A DNA stretch of 64,000 bases from Bacillus sp. M6-12 (GTDB lineage Bacteria > Bacillota > Bacilli > Bacillales > DSM-1321): the NCBI RefSeq assembly GCF_002860285.1, contig NZ_PGVF01000001.1:310001-374000 (forward strand). Direction: 5' to 3'. Position 1 is the first letter of the stretch. Each line of letters begins with the position of its first letter. This document shows, one piece after another, positions 15,881-23,885 of the stretch. The position numbers were made by a program, and so were the translations under genes. The notes under the pieces are model-generated. The model was not told the origin of the DNA. It saw nothing but the letters and a program-made list of their open reading frames with translations, and searched no databases.

Positions 15881-16357
15881 ATGTCTCGGTCTACCTTTCA
15901 TAAAGAACTTGAACAAAAGGACACGATATTAAATCTCTACTATAGAGAAAAAGAATCTATGAGTAAGATATCGAAAAAATTAAATATATATACTAAACAT
16001 ATCAAAAAAATATTAATGGAATATGGTCAAGGATTGCGTTCCAAACAAGAACAAGGCAAAATTAATTATCAAAATTTTAGTGAAGATAGTATAAAACGAA
16101 TTCGTCATGGAGCGGTAACAAACCGATATACGGAAGAATACGGTAAAAAACTATCTATAACCCAAACAGGTAAATCGAATAATCAATCCAAACTAACAGA
16201 ACAAGACGTAATAAATATTCGGAAAGAATACGAAGAAGCTCTTTCTGTAGGAAAACAAAAGGTTTCTACACAAGAGATATTAGCTGAAAAATATCATGTC
16301 AAAAGACCAACTATTAGTGATATTGTTCGTGGGGCAACATGGAAACATTTATTATAA
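15881..16357 (+). CDS. Protein with two HTH-like segments, related to homing-endonuclease DNA-binding tails
   Basis: 158 aa. ATG after AAGGAGGG; an in-frame GTG 6 nt earlier sits too close to the RBS. Residues 25-50 (SKISKKLNIYTKHIKKILME) look like one HTH. The C-terminus (LTEQDVINIRKEYEEA, then ILAEKYHVKRPTISDIVRGA and TWKHL) matches the LT-E-x-V-x-x-I-R...I-V-x-G-x-x-W tail of phage HNH endonucleases. No nuclease part is present. Compare the protein at 58.1 kb, which has a similar C-terminal HTH. Confidence 0.65.
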   Translation: MSRSTFHKELEQKDTILNLYYREKESMSKISKKLNIYTKHIKKILMEYGQGLRSKQEQGKINYQNFSEDSIKRIRHGAVTNRYTEEYGKKLSITQTGKSNNQSKLTEQDVINIRKEYEEALSVGKQKVSTQEILAEKYHVKRPTISDIVRGATWKHLL

Positions 16358-16460
16358 TGTCTCCTTCCCTTTTTCACGAAGAGATTCAAATTTGATTGTA
16401 AAAGTGAATTTTTTGTTTCTGTTTCATTCAAGTATTTCATTTTTGATACATGGTTAAATT

Positions 16461-16937
16461 TTAAAAGAAATAATCCTTGTATTCTTCTTCTTTTTTAATT
16501 TTTTCCGCCATTAAAAGGAAAAGAGAATCAAATTTTTTCCTTAGAGCCTGTTCTTCCTTAAGTACATGTTCAAAGAATAAATTAGAACGACAGTTCACAA
16601 CGCCATCTCTTCCTACCCACACGTCAAGAAAAGCAACCATTGCTTCTTTTGGTGAACCATTTACTTTAATATACCCGTTACTCCAAATTGAAGAGTTTTT
16701 TGATAGGGTTATGTTAATCAATTCCATTACATAGTCAGCATACCTTTGGAGTGTATAATCTAACACTTTTTCATACTCGCCAGTAGTATCTATTTTAATT
16801 TTTACTTCATCACCAGAAAAGTCAAGGGTTATTCGGCACAAGTCTCTACTTTTTCCACTTGCTTCTATTTCCATCAATACTTGAATTCGTTCTTTTAGGT
16901 TATCCCTTGGTTCGTTCATTACATATCGGTTTTTCAT
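16461..16937 (-). CDS. Hypothetical protein (158 aa)
   Basis: ATG start after GAGAGCGGAG. Mixed helix and strand, charged at both ends, without a membrane segment. The GYIKVNG-PKEAMVAF and DVWVGRDGVVNC stretches are distinctive but not recognised. First gene of a - strand run; convergent with the + gene before it. Confidence 0.75.
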   Translation of the reverse strand: MKNRYVMNEPRDNLKERIQVLMEIEASGKSRDLCRITLDFSGDEVKIKIDTTGEYEKVLDYTLQRYADYVMELINITLSKNSSIWSNGYIKVNGSPKEAMVAFLDVWVGRDGVVNCRSNLFFEHVLKEEQALRKKFDSLFLLMAEKIKKEEEYKDYFF

Positions 16938-17223
16938 TTTTCTCCGCTCTCCTCTTTGATTCGTATGATTTATCTCTTACTAATTCAAGTTATGTCCATT
17001 TTATCTTTTATTAATACTCTTTAAATCCTTTTATCAGGAATATCCTCTGGATTGATAATTTAAATTTTATTAACCTTTTTATTAAAACACCTTGGAAATT
17101 TGGGATAAATACTCCCCTCCACCCTTTTAAAAGGTTGAACGGACTCAAACCTCCCTTCTATTGTCAGTAAATTGAGGTATCTATACAATAAAGATAAACA
17201 GAAATAAGGAGGTGTAATTTATC

Positions 17224-17340
17224 TTGAAACGTAAAAAATTTAAATTAGTTCGTGAGGCAGTTACTTCTTGTTCTGCTTGTGGAAGAATGACTGATGCATA
17301 TGGAAGTCGATGCGAATATTGCGGTGAAAGTGATTTTTAA
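17224..17340 (+). CDS. Zinc-ribbon micro-protein (38 aa), copy 2
   Basis: TTG after AAGGAGGTGTAATTTATC. It differs from the copy at 14.3 kb in only a few residues (KRKKFKLVREAV, CSAC, CEYC). The upstream region (TTCTATTGTCAGTAAATT) and the GGATTTCC terminator are also alike, so the entire unit was duplicated and inserted here against the direction of the neighbouring genes. Confidence 0.8.
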   Translation: MKRKKFKLVREAVTSCSACGRMTDAYGSRCEYCGESDF

Positions 17341-17345
17341 TCAAC

Positions 17346-17374
17346 AGGATTTCCTTTGGGGAATCCTTTTTTAT
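17346..17374 (+). terminator. Rho-independent terminator
   Basis: GGATTTCC/GGGAATCC stem and T-tract after the micro-gene, matching the one at 14.4 kb. Confidence 0.8.
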
Positions 17375-17450
17375 ACCCCTTTTCTCCACCCTCTTTTTTC
17401 ACAAAAAAGAACAGAGGTTTATACTATCCCTCTGCTCTACTTGTTAAAAA

Positions 17451-17753
17451 TTAATTATTAATCAAATCCTCTATTAACAATGGTTCATCTTTCCATTGAA
17501 TGAACTCATATTTCCCTAATTCTGTATGTGTTGTTCTTCTTTGTTCTTCCAAAGATATAGGTGTTTGTGTTTCAATCCAGTGGTCATATCCCCCTCTACT
17601 TCTTCCAAAAGGAATGTAATTGACTTCTTTATCTCTGTGAGGTTTATTCACAAAGACACTAATTGAACCAATTTCATTTCTCACCAAATATCTAAAACCT
17701 TTTAATCTTAAATAACTTAATTCAATTCTTTCAGCATACGTTAATTCAATCAT
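17451..17753 (-). CDS. Hypothetical protein (100 aa)
   Basis: ATG chosen because AGGTGATAACA lies directly upstream; an ATG further back lacks an RBS. Beta-rich N-terminus (YLRLKGFRYLVRNEIGSISVF), then VNYIPFGRSRGGYDHWIE and a helical end. No domain recognised. Confidence 0.7.
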   Translation of the reverse strand: MIELTYAERIELSYLRLKGFRYLVRNEIGSISVFVNKPHRDKEVNYIPFGRSRGGYDHWIETQTPISLEEQRRTTHTELGKYEFIQWKDEPLLIEDLINN

Positions 17754-17810
17754 TGTTATCACCTTTCGCCATGTAAAATATAGTTTCATTTACAACCTTA
17801 GAATATAAGT

Positions 17811-17927
17811 TCAATAAAAATCTTTACCTTCTTTTGCAATACCTAATTTATATTTAGTTGCAAACCAAAACCCCTGGTCTTTTCCGAAGAGATACCATTC
17901 TTTTATTTCACCTAAAAGTTTCTTCAA
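17811..17927 (-). CDS. Small hypothetical protein (38 aa)
   Basis: TTG start after AAAAAGGAGTGAAAATC. Sequence begins KKLLGEIKEWYLFGKDQGFW and ends GKDFY. Amphipathic helix with aromatic residues; no known family. Lies between two - strand genes and is probably in their operon. Confidence 0.6.
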   Translation of the reverse strand: MKKLLGEIKEWYLFGKDQGFWFATKYKLGIAKEGKDFY

Positions 17928-17977
17928 GATTTTCACTCCTTTTTACATCATTTCTTTAACTATCTAAATGCTTCACC

Positions 17978-18727
17978 TTATTCAGCCCAACGAGCATTGT
18001 ATCGGTCAAACTCTTCAAATAAAGAAGCATACTTTTCATTTCCCTTAATGAGTTCAATCATTTGATTTACTAATGCTTCATCTTTTTCAGAAGAACCAGT
18101 GTAACCTCCCCATGTTCTTTCGGTCTTAGAAGCATAGAAATGAACAGGTTTACGCCAACTCACATTTAGTTCATAAAAAGTTTTGTACTTGTTGTAATCT
18201 GGTACATCTTCATTGAACCATAATGTTTCTTTGCTCTTATCCATTTCTACGGAAGCAGAAATATAAGCTGTCCCAATCAATAGTGGTTTACCAGTTTCTT
18301 TATCCACCGCAAAAACAGGTTGAGCATTGTTCTTTTTCCATTCATTTATCAAATCTTCCGTTCCAGCTACATCTTCATGCAGTTCTTGAATCTTTTCAAA
18401 AATCACTTGTTTTGCTGATTTTAAAGACCTCACTTTTTTGTCCAGCACTTTAATATCTCTTCCATTACTATAAAAGATAGAAAGATAGAGTGTAACGTAC
18501 CAGCCAATCGTGTTTCCTCTGTTTGAACGTCTACGACTAATGGAAGCGTAAAAGTTGTACTTTGTAGGTTTATAACTACGTGATAGTTGCATTTCGTAGC
18601 TTCCACTCCACTGCCATTCCCCATCAATGTCTGTACCACCAGTACCATTAAATGAAATATCCTTTACCGTTAATTCTTTTTGTTCCTCTTGTTCCATTTC
18701 CAAAACTTCTAAACCGAAAAATGTCAT
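17978..18727 (-). CDS. Hypothetical protein (249 aa)
   Basis: ATG start after TTGGAGGGTTTTTAT. The N-terminal half is beta-rich with repeated Trp/Tyr (DGEWQWSGSYEMQ, YNFYASISRRRSNRG), followed by a helical central part and a second beta section (YELNVSWRKPVHFYASKTER). No membrane segment. Preceded by a stem-loop leader of the common type. Function unknown. Confidence 0.75.
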   Translation of the reverse strand: MTFFGLEVLEMEQEEQKELTVKDISFNGTGGTDIDGEWQWSGSYEMQLSRSYKPTKYNFYASISRRRSNRGNTIGWYVTLYLSIFYSNGRDIKVLDKKVRSLKSAKQVIFEKIQELHEDVAGTEDLINEWKKNNAQPVFAVDKETGKPLLIGTAYISASVEMDKSKETLWFNEDVPDYNKYKTFYELNVSWRKPVHFYASKTERTWGGYTGSSEKDEALVNQMIELIKGNEKYASLFEEFDRYNARWAE

Positions 18728-18746
18728 ATAAAAACCCTCCAAAAGT

Positions 18747-18790
18747 GTATGTAAAATACGCCTATTTTTTAAAACTTCTTATATCTTATT
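18747..18790 (-). promoter_or_regulatory. TATA-type promoter with AGG stem-loop leader
   Basis: On the coding strand GATATAAGAAG is followed by AATAGG and a GTAT-TTTAC-ATAC hairpin, then the RBS. Confidence 0.5.
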
Positions 18791-18805
18791 CATTTGCCAT
18801 GATTT

Positions 18806-18842
18806 CATAAAAAAGAACAATAAGTATATACTCATTGTTCAA
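18806..18842 (-). terminator. Rho-independent terminator
   Basis: GAACAATGAGTATA/TATACTTATTGTTC stem followed by T6 on the - strand, between the small toxin-like gene and the 249-aa gene. Confidence 0.75.
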
Positions 18843-18962
18843 TCTGGTATTTTATACAGTTATGTTTTAAATCTTATTTACCTTAAATGTTTGCAAGTGC
18901 TTTGATTTCATTGTAAAATAATCATATCAACAAGACTATTTTTAATCTATTTAGCATAATTT

Positions 18963-19033
18963 AAAAAGAGGACACCGATACTGGTAATATCGATGCCCCC
19001 TATGTAACCGAGCCTTAAGGGTTTGGTTCATCG
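18963..19033 (-). terminator. Double hairpin after the toxin-like gene
   Basis: Two adjacent stems, AACCGAGCC/GGGTTTGGTT (with wobbles) and CGATAT/GTATCG, the latter followed by TCCTCTTTTT on the - strand. The pair resembles 3' ends of type I toxin mRNAs. Confidence 0.55.
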
Positions 19034-19043
19034 AATAATTGAA

Positions 19044-19202
19044 TTATTTGCGAGAACGACCACCCTGTTTGCTTTTGCCGAGCTTTTGGGTGGTCTTCTT
19101 GTTCCTCTTGCGTTTATTTGTAAAGACTTTAACAGAATATGTTACAAGTTCTCTTGCTAAAGTCCTAACGATTTCTACAAGTAAAAGAATAAGAATTTCC
19201 AA
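19044..19202 (-). CDS. Small hydrophobic-basic peptide, candidate type I toxin (52 aa)
   Basis: TTG start after GGGAGGTGAACCGTC. A short hydrophobic N-terminal helix (EILILLLVEIVRTLARELV) is followed by a strongly basic tail (NKRKRNKKTTQKLGKSKQGG). This hydrophobic-then-charged plan, the structured 3' end and the tiny isolated unit recall membrane toxins of type I systems or 'holin-like toxins'. No antisense RNA promoter was identified with confidence, so the call is tentative. Confidence 0.5.
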   Translation of the reverse strand: MEILILLLVEIVRTLARELVTYSVKVFTNKRKRNKKTTQKLGKSKQGGRSRK

Positions 19203-19327
19203 GACGGTTCACCTCCCTTCTCTGCAAGATGCATCGAAAGGACAACAATGAACCTCCCACCCTAAAACTCAAAGGTTACTACACTATTGTAATATAAATT
19301 GCTTATAAAATACAGAACCGTTGTTTT

Positions 19328-19660
19328 TTAGTTCTCCTTCCTTTTTTTCTTAGAGAGATATTTGACTTCAATTATCCAGACAACTATCCCAATGATATAG
19401 CAAGGAAGCATGGTTAGGTGTAAATTAAAAAATGAATCTTTCTCTGGTATATTCATATTTTTCATTCCACCAAAATGCTCTGTGTTAAATAAAAAGTAAA
19501 GTCCTATCCAAAAACAAAAGTTTGCATAATATCTACCTCTAAATAATGCAATAAGCGGAAGCAAAATACAGATTGCCCCTACAATAAAATGAATAAGAGG
19601 ATATTGCATAAACACAGCTATCCACCAATGCGTTGTAAATATCCTTTCATAGCCTATCAT
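19328..19660 (-). CDS. Membrane protein (110 aa)
   Basis: ATG overlaps the stop of the upstream gene (ATGA), so translation is coupled. Three hydrophobic helices are visible (about 15-40, 45-60 and 78-98), and the tail is Lys/Arg-rich. No signature residues. Forms a two-gene operon with the next entry. Confidence 0.75.
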   Translation of the reverse strand: MIGYERIFTTHWWIAVFMQYPLIHFIVGAICILLPLIALFRGRYYANFCFWIGLYFLFNTEHFGGMKNMNIPEKDSFFNLHLTMLPCYIIGIVVWIIEVKYLSKKKRKEN

Positions 19661-19923
19661 AATTGGTGTTCCACCTTGATTTTAGACTGCTTTTTTCTTT
19701 GTAGATAACCGACAATCCAAGAAATAAAACCCACTATATAAATTGGGAAAACTATCAACAATAAAATAAATCCTTCAACCATCCCTTCAAAACCTCTAAA
19801 TTCATGCCAAGGTCGTGTAAATAAAGACAAAAAGAAACCTATCCATAAAATAATGGCTGTTTTTTTGTATTGCTTAATACTTGCTGTAGTAGAAATTACT
19901 AATGAAATAATATAAAAGTACAT
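19657..19923 (-). CDS. Membrane protein (88 aa)
   Basis: ATG start after AGAAGGGAGAGTGGCGA. Helices lie at about 3-18, 22-36 and 50-72, ending in basic residues. It overlaps the 110-aa gene by 4 nt; the two may form one complex. A TTCTA...TAGAA inverted repeat lies just upstream. Confidence 0.75.
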   Translation of the reverse strand: MYFYIISLVISTTASIKQYKKTAIILWIGFFLSLFTRPWHEFRGFEGMVEGFILLLIVFPIYIVGFISWIVGYLQRKKQSKIKVEHQL

Positions 19924-20029
19924 TCGCCACTCTCCCTTCTATAATTTTTATATAGTAGAATTTAGAAAAACTAATTATTCTTACTCCTTGCAGGAACAGT
20001 TTTGATATATCTTATTTCATATATTGAAT

Positions 20030-20068
20030 AAAAAAAGATGCTCTTATAATAGAGCATCCTTTTACTTA
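20030..20068 (-). terminator. Rho-independent terminator
   Basis: GATGCTCT/AGAGCATC stem followed by T7 on the - strand, after the secreted protein gene. Confidence 0.85.
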
Positions 20069-20077
20069 CTACTGGCT

Positions 20078-21418
20078 TTATTCAGCAAAAACGCCTTTGT
20101 CCATTACAGACGGATGATTGTACTTACTGTCAAAGAAACCGTTAGCTGGTTGTTCCACACCAAATTCTTTTGCATAGGATTCATTGCTATTGATTCCAAT
20201 TACATAAGGGACAATCCCTGGTGCTTTTTTGAAACCAATCAGCAAATCTTGGACATTGGCTTCCCAAATCTTTTTAACTATAAGAGCTTGTTCTTTTTCT
20301 ACGCTACCATCCTCTGCTTGTTCATACTTCGCATCAGCTTCACGCATACTAAATACAGAACTTTCGATTAAGTTACCAAAGTAGATTTTATTTGGAACAT
20401 ATTTACCGTCTTCTGTTTTTTCATACCAAGCAGGATGGCTTTTTGCTTCAAACGCATGGTAAGCACTCCAATCGCCTGTCGCCACAGCATCTAAAATTAA
20501 ATCATTTCGTGTCATGTTCTTGTGGTTAATGACTTTATCAATTGCTTGTTTTTCTTCCTCTGTGAATACGCCATCGTCTACAATCTCAACATCATAAACA
20601 AAGTCGTCATTTGTAGTTGTTACTTCTTCTTTGACAACCGTTTCAGTGCTTTCTCCACTTACTGCAGACGAAACAGATTCATTTGTTTTAGTTGTCACTT
20701 CAGGAGTTGTTGCTCCTCCAACAACAGCAACCGTAGTCTCTTTCACCACGTCTTCTTTAACAAATACACCTTTATCCATAACATCAGGATGATTGTATTT
20801 ACTATCGAAGAAGCCGTTAGCTGGTTGCTCTACACCATATTCTTTTGCATAGGATTCACTGCTGTTAATTCCTACGATATAAGGAACAATACCAGGTGCT
20901 TTCTTGAAATCAACCAGTAATTCTTCAATTTGTTTTTGGTAATGAGCTTTTTGTTTTAAGGCTTCTTGTTGTTCCACACTACCATCTTCTGCTTGTTCTG
21001 CTTTTACATCAGCTTCACGCATATTAAAAACATAGCTCTCGATTAAGTTACCAAAATAGATTTTATTTGGAACATATTTTCCATCTGCTGTTTTTTCATA
21101 CCAAGCAGGATGTTCTTTTGCTTCAAATTCATTATAAGCATCCCAATTATCTGTTGCTACTGCTTTTAAAATCAAATCATTGCGTGTTGTGTTCTTTTGA
21201 TTGATTTTCTCATTAATGGCTTGTTTCTCTGCCTCTGTAAACTCTTTTACTGATTGAGTTTCTGCAGTGTTTTGTACTTCCGTTGATTGTGTACTTACTG
21301 TTTTATTTGTTTCTTCTTTATTATCAATAACCTCCGCATGGGCTAATGGAGCTAATGCTCCAAATAGTGTAGTCGCTACCATAGCTGTTGTAATCATTTG
21401 TTTTTTTGTCTTTTTCAA
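20078..21418 (-). CDS. Secreted protein with two tandem ~150-aa repeats
   Basis: 446 aa from TTG after AGGAGGAATTATT. A signal peptide is clear: KKTKKQMITT, a hydrophobic stretch, then LAPLAHA before cleavage. Two repeats (about 55-205 and 290-440) share EKQAI...NTTRNDLIL, FEAK-HPAWYEKT, KYVPNKIYFGNLIES, QAEDGSVE, FKKAPGIVPY and ANGFFDSKYNHP. A Val/Thr-rich linker lies between them. No LPXTG, catalytic motif or choline/S-layer domain is seen. Regularly spaced aromatic and charged residues suggest a binding protein. The promoter has the palindromic -35. Confidence 0.85.
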   Translation of the reverse strand: MKKTKKQMITTAMVATTLFGALAPLAHAEVIDNKEETNKTVSTQSTEVQNTAETQSVKEFTEAEKQAINEKINQKNTTRNDLILKAVATDNWDAYNEFEAKEHPAWYEKTADGKYVPNKIYFGNLIESYVFNMREADVKAEQAEDGSVEQQEALKQKAHYQKQIEELLVDFKKAPGIVPYIVGINSSESYAKEYGVEQPANGFFDSKYNHPDVMDKGVFVKEDVVKETTVAVVGGATTPEVTTKTNESVSSAVSGESTETVVKEEVTTTNDDFVYDVEIVDDGVFTEEEKQAIDKVINHKNMTRNDLILDAVATGDWSAYHAFEAKSHPAWYEKTEDGKYVPNKIYFGNLIESSVFSMREADAKYEQAEDGSVEKEQALIVKKIWEANVQDLLIGFKKAPGIVPYVIGINSNESYAKEFGVEQPANGFFDSKYNHPSVMDKGVFAE

Positions 21419-21546
21419 AATAATTCCTCCTTTATAATCAATAATTTTAATAGTTTTTATTGTTGCCAATTTCTTAATTAAGATTATGAGCTGTTCTTAA
21501 TAACGAACAATTGAACAGCGTTTAAGAAATTTTTTCCAACAAAGCC

Positions 21547-21575
21547 ATTATTACACTCTTATTGACAATAGTCAA
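21547..21575 (-). promoter_or_regulatory. Promoter with palindromic -35 (TTGACTATTGTCAA)
   Basis: On the - strand TTGACT, a 17-bp spacer and AATAAT, with the second palindrome arm GTCAA in the spacer. Drives the secreted repeat protein. Confidence 0.7.
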
Positions 21576-21653
21576 TGGTACAGGATGTCTTAGTAGAATA
21601 TTACACTTTTGTTGTATTATTACCCTTAAAAAACTTCCTTATGTAAAAAATAA

Positions 21654-21682
21654 TTGACAAATAACGAAATGTATTGTATATT
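21654..21682 (+). promoter_or_regulatory. Sigma-A-type promoter
   Basis: TTGACA, 17 bp, TATATT, divergent from the palindromic promoter of the secreted protein. No palindrome here. Confidence 0.7.
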
Positions 21683-21732
21683 TAATTTGTAAGGTTGTTC
21701 CTTCACAATTAAATATGAGGAGGTTTTCTATT

Positions 21733-22098
21733 ATGAAAACAGGAGAAATCAAAAGATTACAATTCGTTCAACAAAAAGGATTTGGTTTGGAAGGGTTTGG
21801 GATTGTGGCTGACGTTGATGACAAATGTACAGAAGTACAAGTTATGTTGGCAGACATGGATGAAGATTTTGGAGTAACAGTTCTTCCCTATTCTGATTTA
21901 GAAATCGTAAGTGAAGTCGATGTAAAAAAGAATCTTGAGGTCATTTCTAAGGGTATAGCATCTTTTGTTTACTTCATTATCCAGTTGAATGATATTCCAG
22001 AACTTTCCAATTATCATCTTCCAGAAAATGAGTTCATTGCAAATATTCGTGCAACGAATGAAGTTTGTCTTTATTGGAATGAAGAAAGTACGAAGTAA
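21733..22098 (+). CDS. Hypothetical protein (121 aa)
   Basis: ATG start after TATGAGGAGG. The N-terminal half is a small beta-barrel-like fold (LEGFGIVADVDDKCTEVQVM, LADMDEDFGVTVLPYSDLE). The C-terminal half is helical. No known domain. Transcribed from the promoter 50 bp upstream. Confidence 0.75.
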   Translation: MKTGEIKRLQFVQQKGFGLEGFGIVADVDDKCTEVQVMLADMDEDFGVTVLPYSDLEIVSEVDVKKNLEVISKGIASFVYFIIQLNDIPELSNYHLPENEFIANIRATNEVCLYWNEESTK

Positions 22099-22197
22099 GG
22101 ATAGATAGGAGAGGATTTATTTCCTCTTCTCTCTAAAACCTGATTTTCCTGAAGAAGTTTCCCTGATTTCCTGATAGAACAACCTCCTTCTCATAAA

Positions 22198-22235
22198 AAA
22201 GGCACTAAAGTTATCTATTCTTTAGTGCTTTTTGG
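22198..22235 (+). terminator. Rho-independent terminator
   Basis: GGCACTAAAG/CTTTAGTGCTT stem and T5. Confidence 0.85.
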
Positions 22236-22303
22236 TTTTATCCGAAAAATAGTTATAGGAAATGTATATGTTATAAAACAATGTACTAAAAGGAGGGATT
22301 AGA

Positions 22304-22504
22304 TTGAATGAAGATAATGATAGAAATTTAGATATTAAGATAACCTATTGGATTTACATCGTATTACTTACAATAGGTCTTGTTCAATACTTTTTGGGAA
22401 ATAAAAACCTTCTCGACACAATGGTTTATATAGGCTTACTATGTATCGGTCTTATAGGTTCAGAGATATTCGGATATTTCTACTACAAAAGAAAGGATAA
22501 ATAA
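22304..22504 (+). CDS. Small membrane protein (66 aa)
   Basis: TTG start after AAAAGGAGGG. Two helices (about 14-31 and 38-57) and a YYKRKDK tail. Type found in many plasmid small proteins; function unknown. Confidence 0.7.
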   Translation: MNEDNDRNLDIKITYWIYIVLLTIGLVQYFLGNKNLLDTMVYIGLLCIGLIGSEIFGYFYYKRKDK

Positions 22505-22534
22505 CTCTTTCTTTCACATAAAAACAATTCAACA

Positions 22535-22572
22535 TAAAAAAACACTATTGGATAATCCCTTTAGTGTCTTCT
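22535..22572. terminator. Bidirectional terminator
   Basis: ACACTA/TAGTGT stem between convergent genes, with A-rich and T-rich flanks. Confidence 0.65.
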
Positions 22573-22581
22573 TTGTTTTGT

Positions 22582-23283
22582 TTAATACCCTGCCATTTCT
22601 ACCGCATTAATTGATAATCCATCAGAATAGAATTTAATAGCCAAACGTCTCGTTTCAATATGCTCATTAGCGTTTGTAATGGCTAATAGCTTCTTATCTA
22701 TCTCTCTTGTAAGCAATCCATGTATTTCACCCTTTTGCTCACTTATCATTCGGTCTGTCATTCGGACAAATGTATCATACTCCCATTGTCCGTTTACTTT
22801 CTGATATAGAAATTGAAATTCTCTTGGAGAATAAATCTTTTCATTGTCTTTCATAATTGCATATTCTTCTACCAATTGATTCACATACTCAATTAATTCT
22901 TCTAAAAGTGTATTGAGTTTTGCATAGAAATGTAACCCTTTCTTTTTCAAATCCTCTTCCTCAATCTGATAAAATCGACTTCCTACATTAAAGCCATTTT
23001 CATCAGCAAAAAGTTGTATCATAGCAAAAGGAATTTTTTCACCCTCTTGGCTTAATAACTTCTCAATATCGACTACATACATCGATTCTTTTAAACACTC
23101 CATAATATTCTCTATAAATGGAGATAGGAACATAACATAATCCGCATCCATTTCTACTCCTAAAGAAAATTGAGCGACTGTTTTTGGTGATTTATTGTTT
23201 AAATAGACCTCTAATAAGGAAACCTTCTTCCCTTCTTCTAAGCACAATAATTCTTCAATAGGCATAACAATTGATTGACTCAT
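22582..23283 (-). CDS. Hypothetical protein (233 aa), partner of XRE regulator
   Basis: The ATG overlaps the stop of the XRE gene by 4 nt. Helical, soluble, acidic. Contains a regular pattern of Leu, Ile and Glu in the middle that could form coiled coils. No domain recognised. The coupling suggests it acts with, or is controlled by, the regulator; such pairs occur in toxin-antitoxin and partner-switch systems, but this is inferred from position only. Confidence 0.75.
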   Translation of the reverse strand: MSQSIVMPIEELLCLEEGKKVSLLEVYLNNKSPKTVAQFSLGVEMDADYVMFLSPFIENIMECLKESMYVVDIEKLLSQEGEKIPFAMIQLFADENGFNVGSRFYQIEEEDLKKKGLHFYAKLNTLLEELIEYVNQLVEEYAIMKDNEKIYSPREFQFLYQKVNGQWEYDTFVRMTDRMISEQKGEIHGLLTREIDKKLLAITNANEHIETRRLAIKFYSDGLSINAVEMAGY

Positions 23284-23717
23284 ACTTTCCTATCCCCTCT
23301 CTTGATTTGGTCAATTAAAAGCAGAATTTGACTAACCTGATTCATTTTATTCAGTTCATCATTCCAGTCCATCTTATGAATCACCTGAAGCAATTTTGCC
23401 ATTTGGAATTTTTCTAAATCCCCGACAATCTCCTCTCCAATCTTAATAGAAAAGGCTTTAAATAAATCTTCTAAAGCAACTGGTTCATTTTTATGTATAG
23501 TTATATCCTCAAAAGAGCAAATATCTTCAATTCTGAAGGACAATATCATAGATAACTTATATAAAGTCTCTAAAGATGGTGTAGACGAACCGTTCTCAAT
23601 TCGACTGATGTATCCTACGCTTAAATCCGTATGTTTAGAAACCTCTTTTAAGGTAAACTTTGCTTCTTTTCGTTTTTCTTTAAGAAACGTACCTGGTTGG
23701 TCAATTTTAAACTGCAT
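23280..23717 (-). CDS. XRE-family regulator (145 aa)
   Basis: ATG start with GAAAAG/AAGGCGG spacing; residues 12-65 form a Cro/CI HTH: KRKEAKFTLKEVSKHTDLS, VGYISRIENGSSTPSLETLY. The C-terminal domain is helical and unlike the usual cupin or peptidase parts. Upstream, two copies of TTTTACTTTWGTAAA probably serve as its own operator. Confidence 0.85.
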   Translation of the reverse strand: MQFKIDQPGTFLKEKRKEAKFTLKEVSKHTDLSVGYISRIENGSSTPSLETLYKLSMILSFRIEDICSFEDITIHKNEPVALEDLFKAFSIKIGEEIVGDLEKFQMAKLLQVIHKMDWNDELNKMNQVSQILLLIDQIKRGDRKV

Positions 23718-23749
23718 CTTTTCACCGCCTTCCCCTTTATTATAATCAA

Positions 23750-23793
23750 AATTTTACTTTTGTAAACTTTTATATTTTACTTTAGTAAAAATA
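23750..23793. promoter_or_regulatory. Two operator-like inverted repeats (TTTTACTTTWGTAAA)
   Basis: The same 15-bp partial palindrome occurs twice, about 21 bp (two helical turns) apart, between the XRE regulator and the start region of the divergent NERD gene. Confidence 0.65.
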
Positions 23794-23885
23794 TTGTTTT
23801 CCCCTTTCTAATCCTTCTCATAAATGGTAAAATAGAATTGACTATAAATAATGAAATTTGACGTAAAAGGAGTTTGAAATCTAAA

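Noticed and set aside
19039..19251. 70-codon + frame antisense to the toxin-like gene
   Set aside because: It mirrors the coding strand of the small peptide, and no RBS or terminator supports it.
20024..20920. Two Cys/Phe-rich + frames inside the secreted protein gene
   Set aside because: Antisense shadows at the same relative place in each repeat; their similarity comes from the repeats.
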